61,258 bases of DNA from Aureibacter tunicatorum (GCF_036492635.1 NZ_AP025310.1:1-61258), one strand, 5' to 3'; positions 34,393 through 43,560 are shown, numbered from the stretch's first letter. Notes: generated by a model from the sequence alone, not told the origin. Numbers and translations: made by a program.

Positions 34393-37300
34393 CTAAAATG
34401 ATTTTATAATATTTCCTTCTAAATCTGTAATATTAATTTTCAAATCAGGTATAGCATTTTTTGCATCATTTACTCTATCTAAAATACTTTGCTCAAATGC
34501 TTTTAAATCATCTAATGTTCCTGACCTCATTTCTACTTCAAATATCTTTTCTTCTGCATCCACATCTTGTAATTGTTTTTTAATAGTCTTAGTATTTATA
34601 GCTTTTGATACTTTCTTGGGATCAGCCGCACTTTTAAATTGATAAGCTTTTGAATATTTATATATTCCATCAGTCGCTAATTCTCCATAATCAATATCTC
34701 CAGCGGTTTTATCTTCTAAGACTTTTCTGCTATTAGGAACTTTAGACTTTTCCATTCTCTTTAAAGTCTGTCCTACAGGAAATCCTGGATGACCTGCAAT
34801 GGTTGGAGGAACCCCATCAACAGGATTTCCACTCTTCTTAATACTCCCTATCAATATAGCAAAGTCTTCTACATCTTCAAATTGCCCTTTTTTTATTTGT
34901 TTAGCAATATACTTTCCTACATCTCCTACCTCATCTAATTGATTTAAACCTTCTAATACTTGTCTTAGCTTTTTATTATTTGCAATAATGTCATTATCAA
35001 AGAAAGGCTTTTCTATTTTATTAGCCACTTCAATAGATAAAATATTATTTTTAATGGAGTTGTCTATGCCTAGTTCATCGAGCTTTTGCCAAGTTTCAAT
35101 CAATTCCGGTCTTTTATTCAATAATTCCAGAGCTTCATTATTACCTTCAAAATCACGCTTAAAGTTATTCCATTGATCTGCTGGAACTTTTGTTTTTGAA
35201 ATTTGTATATCAGACTCACTGAGTAAAGTTCCTTCCCCTTTAGTAGTAACTACATTCTGATGAGGACTGATTCCCTTCACCTCAGCTTCGTCAACTTCTA
35301 CAATTTCTCCTCCTTCAGCTAACTTTACCCACGGATTCAAATGCCCTTCGAGCTTGAAACGACGGTTTTTGAAGGTGAATCGATACTTATCAAATTTCAG
35401 TTTATCGCCGAGTTTTTTAGCGAGTTGCTTGAAGGACTTGGCCCCTTTGACAGCTCCTTTTTGTATGCCTTTTAGGAGGAATTTACCGCCTTTGATGGTA
35501 TTTCTAAAGCCTGTCTTAGCACCAGCAAGGGCTACTTGTCCCAGTTCTTTTCCTGCTTTGGCAGTGGATTTGACGCTGTTTTTCACAGCGTTCTTAGCCA
35601 GTTTGGCTCCCGACTTGACAGAAGCTTTCACGCCATTCTTGGCGATGCTTTTTGCGCCACTTTTGATGGCTTTGAATGCTGCTTTGCCTCCAAACATCAA
35701 GGCGAAGACCGCTTCGATAGCCAATGCCGCTAATGCACGAGCCAGGTGCTTTCCTCCTTTGGCGATCTGTCCCACCCAGCTGCTGCTCAGGTATTCTTTG
35801 AAGTGGCCCAATAGATCGTAAATCCCTTTGGCCGCGAAAGCCGCACCAACGATTTGTATGATCAACGGCAAGGCTGCCATGATGGCTCCTCCTGTCAGAA
35901 TATTGGCTAAGATCAATCCGAGAATACCGCCGACAATGGCAGCGACAATTATCGGCCATTTTTCATCCCAGAGCTTCTTGACTCCGCTGGTAATCTGGCC
36001 AACCAAATGGCTGCTTCTTTCTCCCGGCGAGTTGAATGGGCCGACCATTCCTTGGCTTTGTAGTCTTGCGACATCTTTTTTGCTGTAGGCAATATTATTT
36101 TCAGAATAAGCGACTGCTTGGTCAGAATCTGTCCTTAAGTCTACCTTTTTGGACGGATCTTCTTTCGCATTGGCGCTGACCTCTGACTTGACTTCTTCAA
36201 GGCTATTGTTTTTCCCCGAATCAAATTCTATCACACCGTCTCCACTGGCTTGCAACTGAGCCATAAGTTCGGGGCTCAGTTCTAGGTTTTGCACCACAGG
36301 ATCGACTTTGAAATCTTCGCTGTCATACGGAGATTTTTCTAGGAGCTTCTGATCTTTTGTAAGTTCAGAAGCTTCTATGGAAGCTTGTTCGATCCCTGTT
36401 TTGCCACCTTTTGCCATGACTATTTCGTTAGGCAAAGGTACCATGATATTGGATCCCAACAGCTCTTCGCTCATCTGCCCCAAGAAGAAATCGGGACTCA
36501 TCTGAGCTGCCAATACCAAGTTGGTGATCTTTTCCAATATCCTCAACATGCCTACGGCGATGAACTCGACGGCCTCAAGCAAGAAATTGAAAATAGCCTG
36601 GTAAGCCGCCAAATAGGTGTCGATGGCTTTGGCCAAAACGTCGATCAGGAAGCTGGCTGCGGCTTTGAGTCCTGCGGCGATTTTGTTGACGGCTTTTTCG
36701 GCGATTTCCACAGCTTGGTCTATCAAGTCGCAGAATCGCTGGGCGATGGCTGGAAAGGCCGCCAGCAAGGTGTTCACCATCGATTTCAGTATTTCCCCAA
36801 AGGCTTTGATCAGATTGACCACAAGCACTCTGGCCGCTTCGATCAAGGAAACCACGGCTTCCTTCACGGCTTTCATGATGGCTTTGACCGCTGTTCTTAA
36901 TCCTTCAAAGATGCTGTTCAAGGCTTTTTTGAGACTGTCGAACACGCTTTCGACAAATTCTACGGCTTGATCCCACCAGCTTTTGTCTTCTTGAGCTTCT
37001 TTGGTCGCTGTCTGGGCCTTGTTATTGGCTTCTTTCACCTTTTTGTCGGCGTCGGCGCGGGCTTTGTTCATTTTGCCCTGCGCTTTATCCTGCGTGGAAT
37101 TGACCTCTCGATCAATCATTTCCTGATTCTCCCGAGTGCGCTGCTCGACCTGTTGGTCGTACTCTTCCATGCGGGCTTGATTCTCCGCTTCCCATTCTTC
37201 TCGGTAGGCTTTGGTGTCGGCTTCGGCTTTTTCCTTCGCCTTGCTTTGCTTAGCCGCCGCTTGGGTGATTTTATCGTCGAGCTTCTTGTCGAATTTCTGA

Positions 37301-38970
37301 CGTTCCTGATCCGTTCGACTTTGCAACTCTTCCTGCGCTTCCGCTTGCCTGTCTTTTTGCTCTTGTAGATCAGCTTGCAACTTTTCGTGTGCCTGTCTGT
37401 CAAAGGCCTGATTCACTTCCGGCAAGGATACTTCCTGCAGCTGAAGCTCGGAAGCCTTGGCCAATTGCGGTTCGCTGATACCTTGGCTGGCCTTGAGCAT
37501 AGTCTCGTCGGGTGTCGGCGCGATATCGTTTTCGCCAAAGTCCGCTTGGGCCGCGGCCATGGCTTTATTTCTTTCTTCGGCAATCAAGCCCTCTGCTTGC
37601 TCCACAAATTTGTCTTGCTGGGCCGGATCCGAAGCTCCCGTGAGCGATACTTGAGGCGTAGGCCCAGGGTCGGTATTGACCGAAGGCAGTCGATTAGGAA
37701 TCGAGGAAATCGCGTCTTTCATGCGCGAAGCGTACTCCGGGTCGTCCGTCGCCGCGGCCTTTGGCTTGGAAGGCATGCTCACATTGCGAGTGCTGCCGAC
37801 CTCCGGCTCGTCCATATGCGTTTTTTCCTCCTTGGAGTCCTGCTCCAAGTCCAGCGTCTGGCTTTGGGGAAGCTCGGGCTTTTTGATCACCGGCTTTTCC
37901 TTGGCTTCGATGCCCGTAGGCGTCTTGATCTCCGGAAGGCTTTCCTGCGCTTCCTTGCTTTCCTTGGCATGAAGCTCGTTGGCTGTCTCAGGCGCTTTGC
38001 GAACTTCCTCGATGAAAGACATCGGAGGTTGTTGCATCAGGGAATTGGCGTATCCGTCCGTGCCCGATTTGTCCATTTCGACCGCTTCGGGTTGAGGCTT
38101 TTCCTCTGCTTCTGTATTTTCTCCTTTTTTAGCAGCTTCCTCGAGCGCTTTGACTTTATTTTTGACGGCCTCGGCTTCCTGCTCTTCTTTCGTCTTGCTG
38201 CGAGATTCAGCGTTTTCACCAGTCTTGGCGTTCGATTGCTCGACAGACTCAGGCACTTTGGCCAGCGAAGACTCCTGCGACTCAATGTCTCTGGCTTCGC
38301 TTTCCTCTTGTTCTATTTGAGCGATGTATTCGTCAACATTGGGAACGGTCATTTCCCATCGCACTTCGGGGAAGATATCTCGCAGAGTTTCGATAAATTC
38401 TTCCGATCCGTAGACGTCGCCGTTTTTCTTGAGCTTGCGATCGAGAGCGGAGAACTTGTTGTTCATGGAGGTCTTTTGGAATCTGTTCATTCGCTGCTTG
38501 AGCGACGATCTTCTGAATTCCTGAAAAGATTTGTACGCTTTGATCACATCCTTGTCCCTGAGCTCTTGGGCCATCTTTCTGAGCCTGATGCGCTCGGCAA
38601 CGCTTTTGGCTTTGCTTTTCGGCTGGGGAGCGGGCTCTACGATTGGAGGATCGGTTTGTTGCTCTTCTTGTTTTTCGCTTTGATCCTTGGCCGGTTCGGG
38701 ATGCCCGTCTGTTTTTTGCTCCTCTTCCTGCGCTTCCAACAGACGCTGGAACATGTCGTTGTTTTGAAGCCTTTGGAGCATGTCGTCATGGCTCAGCTTC
38801 GGCTCGGGCTTTTGATCGCGTATGGACCCGAAAGTGTCGATATGGGCTTTATAAAATGCTTGATGCTCCTCGTCAGAATAGAGAGGCTCTTCATTTTGCT
38901 TGAGTTTCTTCAGACGCTCCTCTTCTAGATAGAGCTCTTCGGGATCGACATACGCTATTTCGCTGCCCAT
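34393..38970 (-). CDS. Giant eCIS cargo toxin 2 with variable C-terminus
   Basis: A 1525-residue protein. Residues 1-520 are Glu/Lys/Pro-rich and disordered, 525-660 are a long coiled coil (QEQKDRQAEAQEELQSRTDQ), and 665-830 are amphipathic helices. About 1000-1100 is a hydrophobic region (WPIIVAAIVGGILGLILANI) with GGKHLARALAALAIEAVFAL, followed by a FKLEGHLNPWVKLAEGG segment. These blocks are typical of eCIS cargo. Base composition drops to AT-rich near 35290 (about residue 1227), marking an exchanged C-terminal module. That module ends with DIDYGELATDG, AYQFKSA and FEVEMRSG, which could be a PD-(D/E)XK-like nuclease with Q-x-K in place of E-x-K. This last point is weak. The immunity candidate follows at once. 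Confidence 0.78.
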   Translation of the reverse strand: MGSEIAYVDPEELYLEEERLKKLKQNEEPLYSDEEHQAFYKAHIDTFGSIRDQKPEPKLSHDDMLQRLQNNDMFQRLLEAQEEEQKTDGHPEPAKDQSEKQEEQQTDPPIVEPAPQPKSKAKSVAERIRLRKMAQELRDKDVIKAYKSFQEFRRSSLKQRMNRFQKTSMNNKFSALDRKLKKNGDVYGSEEFIETLRDIFPEVRWEMTVPNVDEYIAQIEQEESEARDIESQESSLAKVPESVEQSNAKTGENAESRSKTKEEQEAEAVKNKVKALEEAAKKGENTEAEEKPQPEAVEMDKSGTDGYANSLMQQPPMSFIEEVRKAPETANELHAKESKEAQESLPEIKTPTGIEAKEKPVIKKPELPQSQTLDLEQDSKEEKTHMDEPEVGSTRNVSMPSKPKAAATDDPEYASRMKDAISSIPNRLPSVNTDPGPTPQVSLTGASDPAQQDKFVEQAEGLIAEERNKAMAAAQADFGENDIAPTPDETMLKASQGISEPQLAKASELQLQEVSLPEVNQAFDRQAHEKLQADLQEQKDRQAEAQEELQSRTDQERQKFDKKLDDKITQAAAKQSKAKEKAEADTKAYREEWEAENQARMEEYDQQVEQRTRENQEMIDREVNSTQDKAQGKMNKARADADKKVKEANNKAQTATKEAQEDKSWWDQAVEFVESVFDSLKKALNSIFEGLRTAVKAIMKAVKEAVVSLIEAARVLVVNLIKAFGEILKSMVNTLLAAFPAIAQRFCDLIDQAVEIAEKAVNKIAAGLKAAASFLIDVLAKAIDTYLAAYQAIFNFLLEAVEFIAVGMLRILEKITNLVLAAQMSPDFFLGQMSEELLGSNIMVPLPNEIVMAKGGKTGIEQASIEASELTKDQKLLEKSPYDSEDFKVDPVVQNLELSPELMAQLQASGDGVIEFDSGKNNSLEEVKSEVSANAKEDPSKKVDLRTDSDQAVAYSENNIAYSKKDVARLQSQGMVGPFNSPGERSSHLVGQITSGVKKLWDEKWPIIVAAIVGGILGLILANILTGGAIMAALPLIIQIVGAAFAAKGIYDLLGHFKEYLSSSWVGQIAKGGKHLARALAALAIEAVFALMFGGKAAFKAIKSGAKSIAKNGVKASVKSGAKLAKNAVKNSVKSTAKAGKELGQVALAGAKTGFRNTIKGGKFLLKGIQKGAVKGAKSFKQLAKKLGDKLKFDKYRFTFKNRRFKLEGHLNPWVKLAEGGEIVEVDEAEVKGISPHQNVVTTKGEGTLLSESDIQISKTKVPADQWNNFKRDFEGNNEALELLNKRPELIETWQKLDELGIDNSIKNNILSIEVANKIEKPFFDNDIIANNKKLRQVLEGLNQLDEVGDVGKYIAKQIKKGQFEDVEDFAILIGSIKKSGNPVDGVPPTIAGHPGFPVGQTLKRMEKSKVPNSRKVLEDKTAGDIDYGELATDGIYKYSKAYQFKSAADPKKVSKAINTKTIKKQLQDVDAEEKIFEVEMRSGTLDDLKAFEQSILDRVNDAKNAIPDLKINITDLEGNIIKSF

Positions 38971-39186
38971 TAAAAATTGTTGTTTATGTAATAAGCCGAT
39001 CCTTAATAGGAATAGACTTTGAATAAAGTAATAATTAGATTGAAAATTACTAATTATTCAATAAACAATGCTTCATATTTGTGCTTTTTTATAAAAAATA
39101 TAATTAATATTAATTTTAATTGAGAATTAAGAATAAAAAACAGTCGTAAAATACTATTTGTCAATATTTGAACTTTTTAAACAAAA

Positions 39187-39212
39187 AAAACGGTATTATT
39201 ACATACCGTTTT
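39187..39212. terminator. Bidirectional terminator after parB
   Basis: AAAACGGTAT (39187-39196) and ATACCGTTTT (39203-39212) form a perfect 10-bp stem with a 6-base loop. On the minus strand it continues as TTTTTG, on the plus strand as AATTATA. It lies between the end of the partition operon and the toxin 2 promoter region. Confidence 0.8.
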
Positions 39213-39244
39213 AATTATATAAACATCAATTAAATCAGATTTTA

Positions 39245-40117
39245 TTATTTGTTTTTCAACTCTTCTGAAAATATTTTTTTAATCGTTTTCTTGTCGATTC
39301 CAACATGTATCAATTGCCCAATGATGGTATTTATCTTTGTTTTTGCCAAAATCAATTTTCGTATTTGAGTTTCATTGAAATCAGAATATACCTCTTGATT
39401 GCTTTCCAAAATATCCTCTTCAATCACTACCGGACGCAATAGGTCATCAATAGACTTTTTTCCTTGCGCAATTGCCTGAATGTCAGACTTTCTTGCTTTG
39501 TATATACCTGCTAGAATATCTTTTTTCACTTGAGGATCTCTATGGCTTATATATTCCAACCCTGTGGAAAAAAGAGCGTCTCTCTCTATCGTTCGGCTTG
39601 TCACTCCATGTTTAAAAGCCAGTCTATCAGCAGTCGTATTTAATTCCGACAATTTGTCGGAATTATTTTGATCCAATCCCAAAGGTCTTCCAATACCTTT
39701 TTTTTCTCGAGTATATTGCAAGCCTCTTAAATAGCTGGCTTGGTTTGGCGTAAGGTTTCTTCTGCTTAATTGCAAAACAAGCATCCAATCCTTTACGGCC
39801 TCAAAATCGGGCAAATCAATTTTCTTTGTAGGATAGGAAAGGCCTAGTTTTGAGCATATGCTAAATCGATTATGTCCGTCGATTATATAATTTACTCCTT
39901 TAGCATTTGTCCAGTAGCAAATAGGGTCTCTTACACCTTCTGCTATAATACTTTCCTCCAAAGAAGCTAGTTCTGACGCTGATAACGGAGGAATCAAATC
40001 TCTTAATTCCTTATTTATATCCAGAGTCACAGCCTCAGCCATGCTTACTATCGCATTGATGTCTTCGGTCTTCGAGGACTCTGTCGCATTTATTTTTTTA
40101 ACCTTGAATTTTGCCAT
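39245..40117 (-). CDS. parB: ParB-type partition protein
   Basis: About 290 residues from the start at 40117 (MAKFKVKKINATESS), chosen because it gives a normal ParB N-terminus with a 20-base overlap with parA; the longer frame would read antisense-like sequence. The ParB/Srx-type nuclease-like domain is visible (ELASLEESIIAEGVRDPICY, NYIIDGHNRFSICSKLGL). It is followed by a helix-turn-helix (LAFKHGVTSRTIERDALFS) that binds the centromere. The box GHNRF stands where chromosomal ParBs have GERR. A perfect 25-bp palindrome lies within this gene. Confidence 0.88.
   Translation of the reverse strand: MAKFKVKKINATESSKTEDINAIVSMAEAVTLDINKELRDLIPPLSASELASLEESIIAEGVRDPICYWTNAKGVNYIIDGHNRFSICSKLGLSYPTKKIDLPDFEAVKDWMLVLQLSRRNLTPNQASYLRGLQYTREKKGIGRPLGLDQNNSDKLSELNTTADRLAFKHGVTSRTIERDALFSTGLEYISHRDPQVKKDILAGIYKARKSDIQAIAQGKKSIDDLLRPVVIEEDILESNQEVYSDFNETQIRKLILAKTKINTIIGQLIHVGIDKKTIKKIFSEELKNK
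39641..39665. other. 25-bp perfect palindrome inside parB: parS candidate
   Basis: TAATTCCGACAA (39641-39652) and TTGTCGGAATTA (39654-39665) are perfect 12-base arms around one T. Centromere sites are often palindromes within or beside the partition genes. A related but imperfect site, TTGTCGATTCCGACAA, occurs at about 176-191 in the sheath gene. ParB binding is not demonstrated. Confidence 0.5.
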
Positions 40118-40847
40118 GAATTTCTTTAGCGAGATTTCGGAAATCGGAAGAAGCATTGGAATCTGGAGCATGCTCCAGCACTGATTTTTGCAAAGCAGTA
40201 GCTTCCACATAGTGTTTATAATTTCTGATATTTGTATGCATGATTTGATCTCCGAGCATTTCTCTTAATTGAGATTCATAATCTTTGTGCACTTTTAAAT
40301 TTCTTACAGAAGAAAAAATAACACCCAAGTTAACTAAGGAAGGGTTTAAGGTTTTACGCGTTCGCTCTATCAGAATATTGATAGCTTCAAAGCCATCCGT
40401 ACTCATCTTAGAGGGCTCAGAAGGGACTAAAACATGTGTAGCCGCATTGAGCGCATTTTGAGAGAACCAGCCTAAAGACGGAGGACAATCAATGAGAATG
40501 TAATCATAAGCATTATCCACAGGCTCCAATACATCTCGCAGCTTCAAGAAGCCTTCAATATTGCCTAAAAAAAGAGTTTCGGCTGTGGAAAGCGCCAATC
40601 TGGAAGGAATCAAATCATGTCGCCCAACATTGGCTATATGAAGTGGTTCTTCGTTCAATATGGACTTGTCTATAGTCTGCGGAATATCTTCCTCGTCGAA
40701 AAAATGTCCTGTGCTGTTGCCTTGAGGATCAAAATCAACCAAGAGTACTTTTTGCTTCAATTCAGCCAGCGCAGAGGCTAAATTCACGGAAATCGTTGTC
40801 TTGCCAACGCCTCCCTTGTGATTGATTATGGAGATTACTTTTGCCAT
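40098..40847 (-). CDS. parA: ParA-type partition ATPase
   Basis: A 249-residue Walker-type ParA ATPase. The deviant Walker A KGGVGKTT lies near residues 11-18, the A' motif at LLVDFDPQGNSTGHF and Walker B at YDYILIDCPPSLG. The short N-terminus lacks a DNA-binding extension, as in small plasmid ParAs, so autoregulation would depend on ParB. It is the first gene of the parAB operon. With the iteron origin it supports stable inheritance as a low-copy plasmid. Confidence 0.95.
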   Translation of the reverse strand: MAKVISIINHKGGVGKTTISVNLASALAELKQKVLLVDFDPQGNSTGHFFDEEDIPQTIDKSILNEEPLHIANVGRHDLIPSRLALSTAETLFLGNIEGFLKLRDVLEPVDNAYDYILIDCPPSLGWFSQNALNAATHVLVPSEPSKMSTDGFEAINILIERTRKTLNPSLVNLGVIFSSVRNLKVHKDYESQLREMLGDQIMHTNIRNYKHYVEATALQKSVLEHAPDSNASSDFRNLAKEIHGKIQG

Positions 40848-41044
40848 GTTCGGAAGTTACAAAAAAGTTTTTACTCTTATATAAGCAATGAAATGATCTT
40901 TTCAATAATGTCCAAAAGTATTTAAAGTACTCTTAAGAATGGAAAAAAATGCTTGTAAGATTATTTGCTAATAATATTTTTAGTAAATCGATTTTGCAAC
41001 TTATGGTAAAGGTTCTTATTCACTATAAAAATCAAAATATGATA

Positions 41045-41788
41045 TTAATTTATATCGCTCGAAAATAATTCACGATCTTGATCGAATAAATTCGGATATA
41101 TTGAAAGGGCTTTTAGTTTTTCTTTGTCTTTGTATAATTCATGAATATCTTCTCTTAAATGTTCTCCAAATAAAGCGGGGATATATTCGTCAACAGGGAT
41201 AATGAGATTTTCTAAGCCACCATCCAATAATTTCTTAGCGCCACTCTTGGTAAGTATGTATGCATGACTAAGCCAACTGTACCCTGGTCTGTAAATGTCT
41301 TCACTAAGAGGAGTGTCATTAGATAATGGATACCTGCCTAAGTATAAAAGATCATACTGCCATTTATTATTGAGGCATTGTTTTATCGTTTTATCAATAA
41401 TTGCATTTATATCAGTTCCTTGATATGTTCTTGCGACTCTTATGTCATCTTCTAATATCAACACTTGCTCGTGTTCGCTTTGAAGGAATTTTTTCCAGAT
41501 CTTTATGTGGCTTAAACTACAGCCGATTTCTCCATGATTTATATCTCTGAAGTAAAATGGAGCTACTTTATGATATTTATTGATATCACTAGTGAAGTTT
41601 TCCATATTCCATTGATATATACTATCTGAATGTATGGGCTTTTCAGACATGAGCTTCTTCCCATCAATAGCATTGATGAAAGTAGTCTTGTGGGATAGAT
41701 TAAGCCAATTTAGCATGGTATTCATATAAGCTTTTCTATCTTTTCGATTTTCCAAATTCAATACATAGATGTGGTCGATCATATTCAT
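41045..41788 (-). CDS. GT25 glycosyltransferase resembling collagen galactosyltransferase
   Basis: A 247-residue GT25 enzyme. Family landmarks are IYVLNLENRKDRKAYM at the N-terminus, HGEIGCSLSHIKIWKKF (residues 85-101), the acidic LEDD (112-115) and PVDEY (198-202). It is colinear with the C-terminal domain of animal collagen beta-galactosyltransferases (COLGALT): their GEIGC-LSH-IW, FEDD, WDL-Y-GR, PVDEFLPVMF and C-terminal YP...SD motifs all have counterparts here (YDLLYLGRYP, PVDEYIPALFG, IYPNLFDQD). Lysyl-hydroxylated collagen is the classic acceptor of that family, and the gene directly upstream (52-base gap) encodes a lysyl-hydroxylase-like enzyme. LPS-type GT25 acceptors remain possible. 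No signal peptide, so modification would be cytoplasmic. Confidence 0.85.
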   Translation of the reverse strand: MNMIDHIYVLNLENRKDRKAYMNTMLNWLNLSHKTTFINAIDGKKLMSEKPIHSDSIYQWNMENFTSDINKYHKVAPFYFRDINHGEIGCSLSHIKIWKKFLQSEHEQVLILEDDIRVARTYQGTDINAIIDKTIKQCLNNKWQYDLLYLGRYPLSNDTPLSEDIYRPGYSWLSHAYILTKSGAKKLLDGGLENLIIPVDEYIPALFGEHLREDIHELYKDKEKLKALSIYPNLFDQDRELFSSDIN

Positions 41789-41840
41789 TCAGTATTTGTT
41801 TTTTTGATTAGAGCTAAGGAACAAACTATATTCGATATGA

Positions 41841-42476
41841 TTATTGCGTTTTAAGAAATGATACTATGATGTATCTATTTCCAGATTCTATGGGTCTGGC
41901 TCCGTGAAAGTGAGTAATGTTGCCGGGGTGTACCATTGCATAACCAATCTTATCCAGTCTTAGGAGTTTTTTAAACTTTGGGAAATAAGTGCCACCTCCC
42001 TCAAACTCATTGTTTAGACATAAATTGATTGTCAAAGCACTATTATCATGATGGAGAGAAAGGTGTTTTTGAGCTGTGTCGCTATACTTGATTATAAAGT
42101 TTTCATGATCCATTTGATACCAGCTGCGGCCTTGAAGATTATATTTTGCGACGAGCATGGGAGTTACAAAGTTTTGTATGGTTTCGTCATAGATATGTTT
42201 CAAGTCAAGCTTTTCAAGTAAGATATCTGTTGTGGGGTAATTATCATGCCTATCAACTTCCCACTGATTCAGTTCTTCCGCCAATTGAATAATTTCTTTA
42301 CAGAAATTTTCATTAAAAAAAGGAAATAGAAATAAGCCAGGTATAGGCTCATCTATGATTAGGTCATATTCTTGAGAAATGAGTAAAGGGTTGACATATT
42401 TTTCAAACCATATTTTTTTTTCATCATTTGTATGATGTTTTAGTATTGGATGATTGTTTGTCAAGGTTGGCTTCAT
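41841..42476 (-). CDS. Procollagen-lysine hydroxylase-like dioxygenase (PLOD catalytic domain)
   Basis: A 211-residue 2-oxoglutarate/Fe(II) dioxygenase. Almost its whole length aligns in order with the C-terminal catalytic domain of animal PLOD/lysyl hydroxylases: FPFFNENFCKEIIQLAEELN, QWEVDRHDNYPTTDI, then LHHDNSALTINLCLN, FEGGGTYF, MVHPGNITHFHGA and NRYIIVSF. Iron ligands are H142, D144 and H191; R201 should bind 2-oxoglutarate. PLODs turn Lys at X-Lys-Gly into hydroxylysine, the attachment point for galactose, and the GT25 gene follows on the same strand. The glycosyltransferase domains of animal PLODs are absent. It lies downstream of the 1980-residue collagen-like fibre gene, whose GPKGEKG and GPKGAKG repeats are suitable substrates. 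Confidence 0.85.
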   Translation of the reverse strand: MKPTLTNNHPILKHHTNDEKKIWFEKYVNPLLISQEYDLIIDEPIPGLFLFPFFNENFCKEIIQLAEELNQWEVDRHDNYPTTDILLEKLDLKHIYDETIQNFVTPMLVAKYNLQGRSWYQMDHENFIIKYSDTAQKHLSLHHDNSALTINLCLNNEFEGGGTYFPKFKKLLRLDKIGYAMVHPGNITHFHGARPIESGNRYIIVSFLKTQ

Positions 42477-42513
42477 TGCTTGGTTTATATTCGTTGATAA
42501 TCGAAATAATATT

Positions 42514-42657
42514 TTAGTTTAAAGAATAGGTGTGATCATATTCTATCTTTATATCACTTTGATGAACTGAGGAGCAGCTGTGCCACATGGAAAAAAATAC
42601 AAGAATAAGAATTCCTATGCTAATCATATATACTTCAAAGTTCTTTAAGATTTTCAT
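42514..42657 (-). CDS. 47-residue membrane/lipoprotein peptide
   Basis: A short frame that begins 2 bases after the stop of the DUF5675-like gene. It has one hydrophobic segment (YMISIGILILVFFSMWHSC, about residues 10-28) ending in a possible lipobox (MWHSC), and a short polar tail with SDIKIEYDH. Its size, coupling and place downstream of a phage-type small protein recall phage lysis lipoproteins (Rz1-like). It is too small for homology to be judged by eye. Confidence 0.5.
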   Translation of the reverse strand: MKILKNFEVYMISIGILILVFFSMWHSCSSVHQSDIKIEYDHTYSLN

Positions 42658-42659
42658 AA

Positions 42660-43088
42660 TTAATTATTAATAAGGTCACTAAGATCTAAAATTTCCAACT
42701 CAAACTCATTTGGAATATACTTCCTCATTTGACTAAGTGCTTCATTACTATTTTTAGTATCCCATAATTTATCATTGTTTAGATGACTATGAGAAGATCC
42801 AACAGCGATGCATCCTTTTAGCTGACTTACAAAGTTGGCTGGATGTATGAGTATGTCAGTTCTGTTTTCAACATTTTCTATTTTGAAACATTCCTTGAAT
42901 TTGGGAGAGTGATGTTTAGAAACTTTATACTTCCCTTTAGGAATGCAGGAGATATTTTTTTGATTATTATTCCATGGAAGCTCAAGTGTTTGGCAAGAAA
43001 AAATATATTCATCCTCTTTGAAGAAAAATAAAGAGCCTAATGTTTGATGTTCGGATTGAGATTTTCGTATAAGTTGGGCTTTGATCAT
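42660..43088 (-). CDS. DUF5675-like phage-associated protein
   Basis: A 142-residue protein with the pattern I associate with DUF5675: FSCQTLELPWNNNQ, a CIPKGKYKVSKHHSPKF block and DILIHPANFVSQLKGCIAVG. The conserved His and Cys in IHPAN...GCIAVG resemble the layout of L,D-transpeptidase-like or other cell-wall enzymes, but no activity is known to me. Homologs sit near lysis genes in phages, so it may help the assembled injection machines leave the cell. It lies among small genes after the long fibre. Confidence 0.65.
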   Translation of the reverse strand: MIKAQLIRKSQSEHQTLGSLFFFKEDEYIFSCQTLELPWNNNQKNISCIPKGKYKVSKHHSPKFKECFKIENVENRTDILIHPANFVSQLKGCIAVGSSHSHLNNDKLWDTKNSNEALSQMRKYIPNEFELEILDLSDLINN

Positions 43089-43156
43089 TGTATATTTATT
43101 TCAAATAGATATAATATAAATGAAGAAGGAATATGACTTATATTCCTTCCATATCG

Positions 43157-43531
43157 TTATGCGATATTTAATACGGGCATCAATGATGTAACAAAATTTG
43201 GATCTATGGATGCTTCAACATTTTGAAGATCTTCGATTTCTATGATTGGAAGCTCCATTTCAACTTCATTGTCGAAAATAGGATTTACCTTATCCATAAA
43301 TTCTTGTTGCTTGTCCTGAGGAATTACAAGTTGCTCATTTTCCAATGTTGCCATTTCCTCAAAAATCGATTTTTGTCGAGATTGAAATGACTCAACAGTC
43401 TCTTGCAATAAATATTTAATCATTCCTAAAGAAACAGATATTTTAGCAGGGACTTCCTTGGGGCCGTTCTCGATAGATTTTATGATGTTAATAGCTACTT
43501 TTGGGCTGATCTTTACGATTTCTTTTTTCAT
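43157..43531 (-). CDS. Small phage-type protein, paralog A of three
   Basis: A 124-residue, helix-rich protein. All three paralogs share a helical N-terminal half of the form SIENGPKEVPAKISVSLGMI followed by a Phe/Gln-rich helix (VESFQSRQKSIFEE), and a short beta-rich end (VEMELPIIEIED). Layout and size recall DUF1617-type phage proteins, but I could not confirm this. The three genes lie in a row between the 1980-residue fibre gene and the DUF5675-like gene, so they may be fibre-assembly helpers or part of a release cassette. Confidence 0.5.
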   Translation of the reverse strand: MKKEIVKISPKVAINIIKSIENGPKEVPAKISVSLGMIKYLLQETVESFQSRQKSIFEEMATLENEQLVIPQDKQQEFMDKVNPIFDNEVEMELPIIEIEDLQNVEASIDPNFVTSLMPVLNIA

Positions 43532-43560
43532 AGTTGTTGTTAGTTATATGATGTTTGGAA

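Noticed and set aside
37375-38928. Long plus-strand reading frame of 517 codons
   Set aside because: It is antisense to the GC-rich N-terminal half of toxin 2. Its composition (many Leu, Phe, Arg, Gly) is what the complement of a Glu/Lys/Ala-rich coiled coil gives, and it has no recognisable domain.
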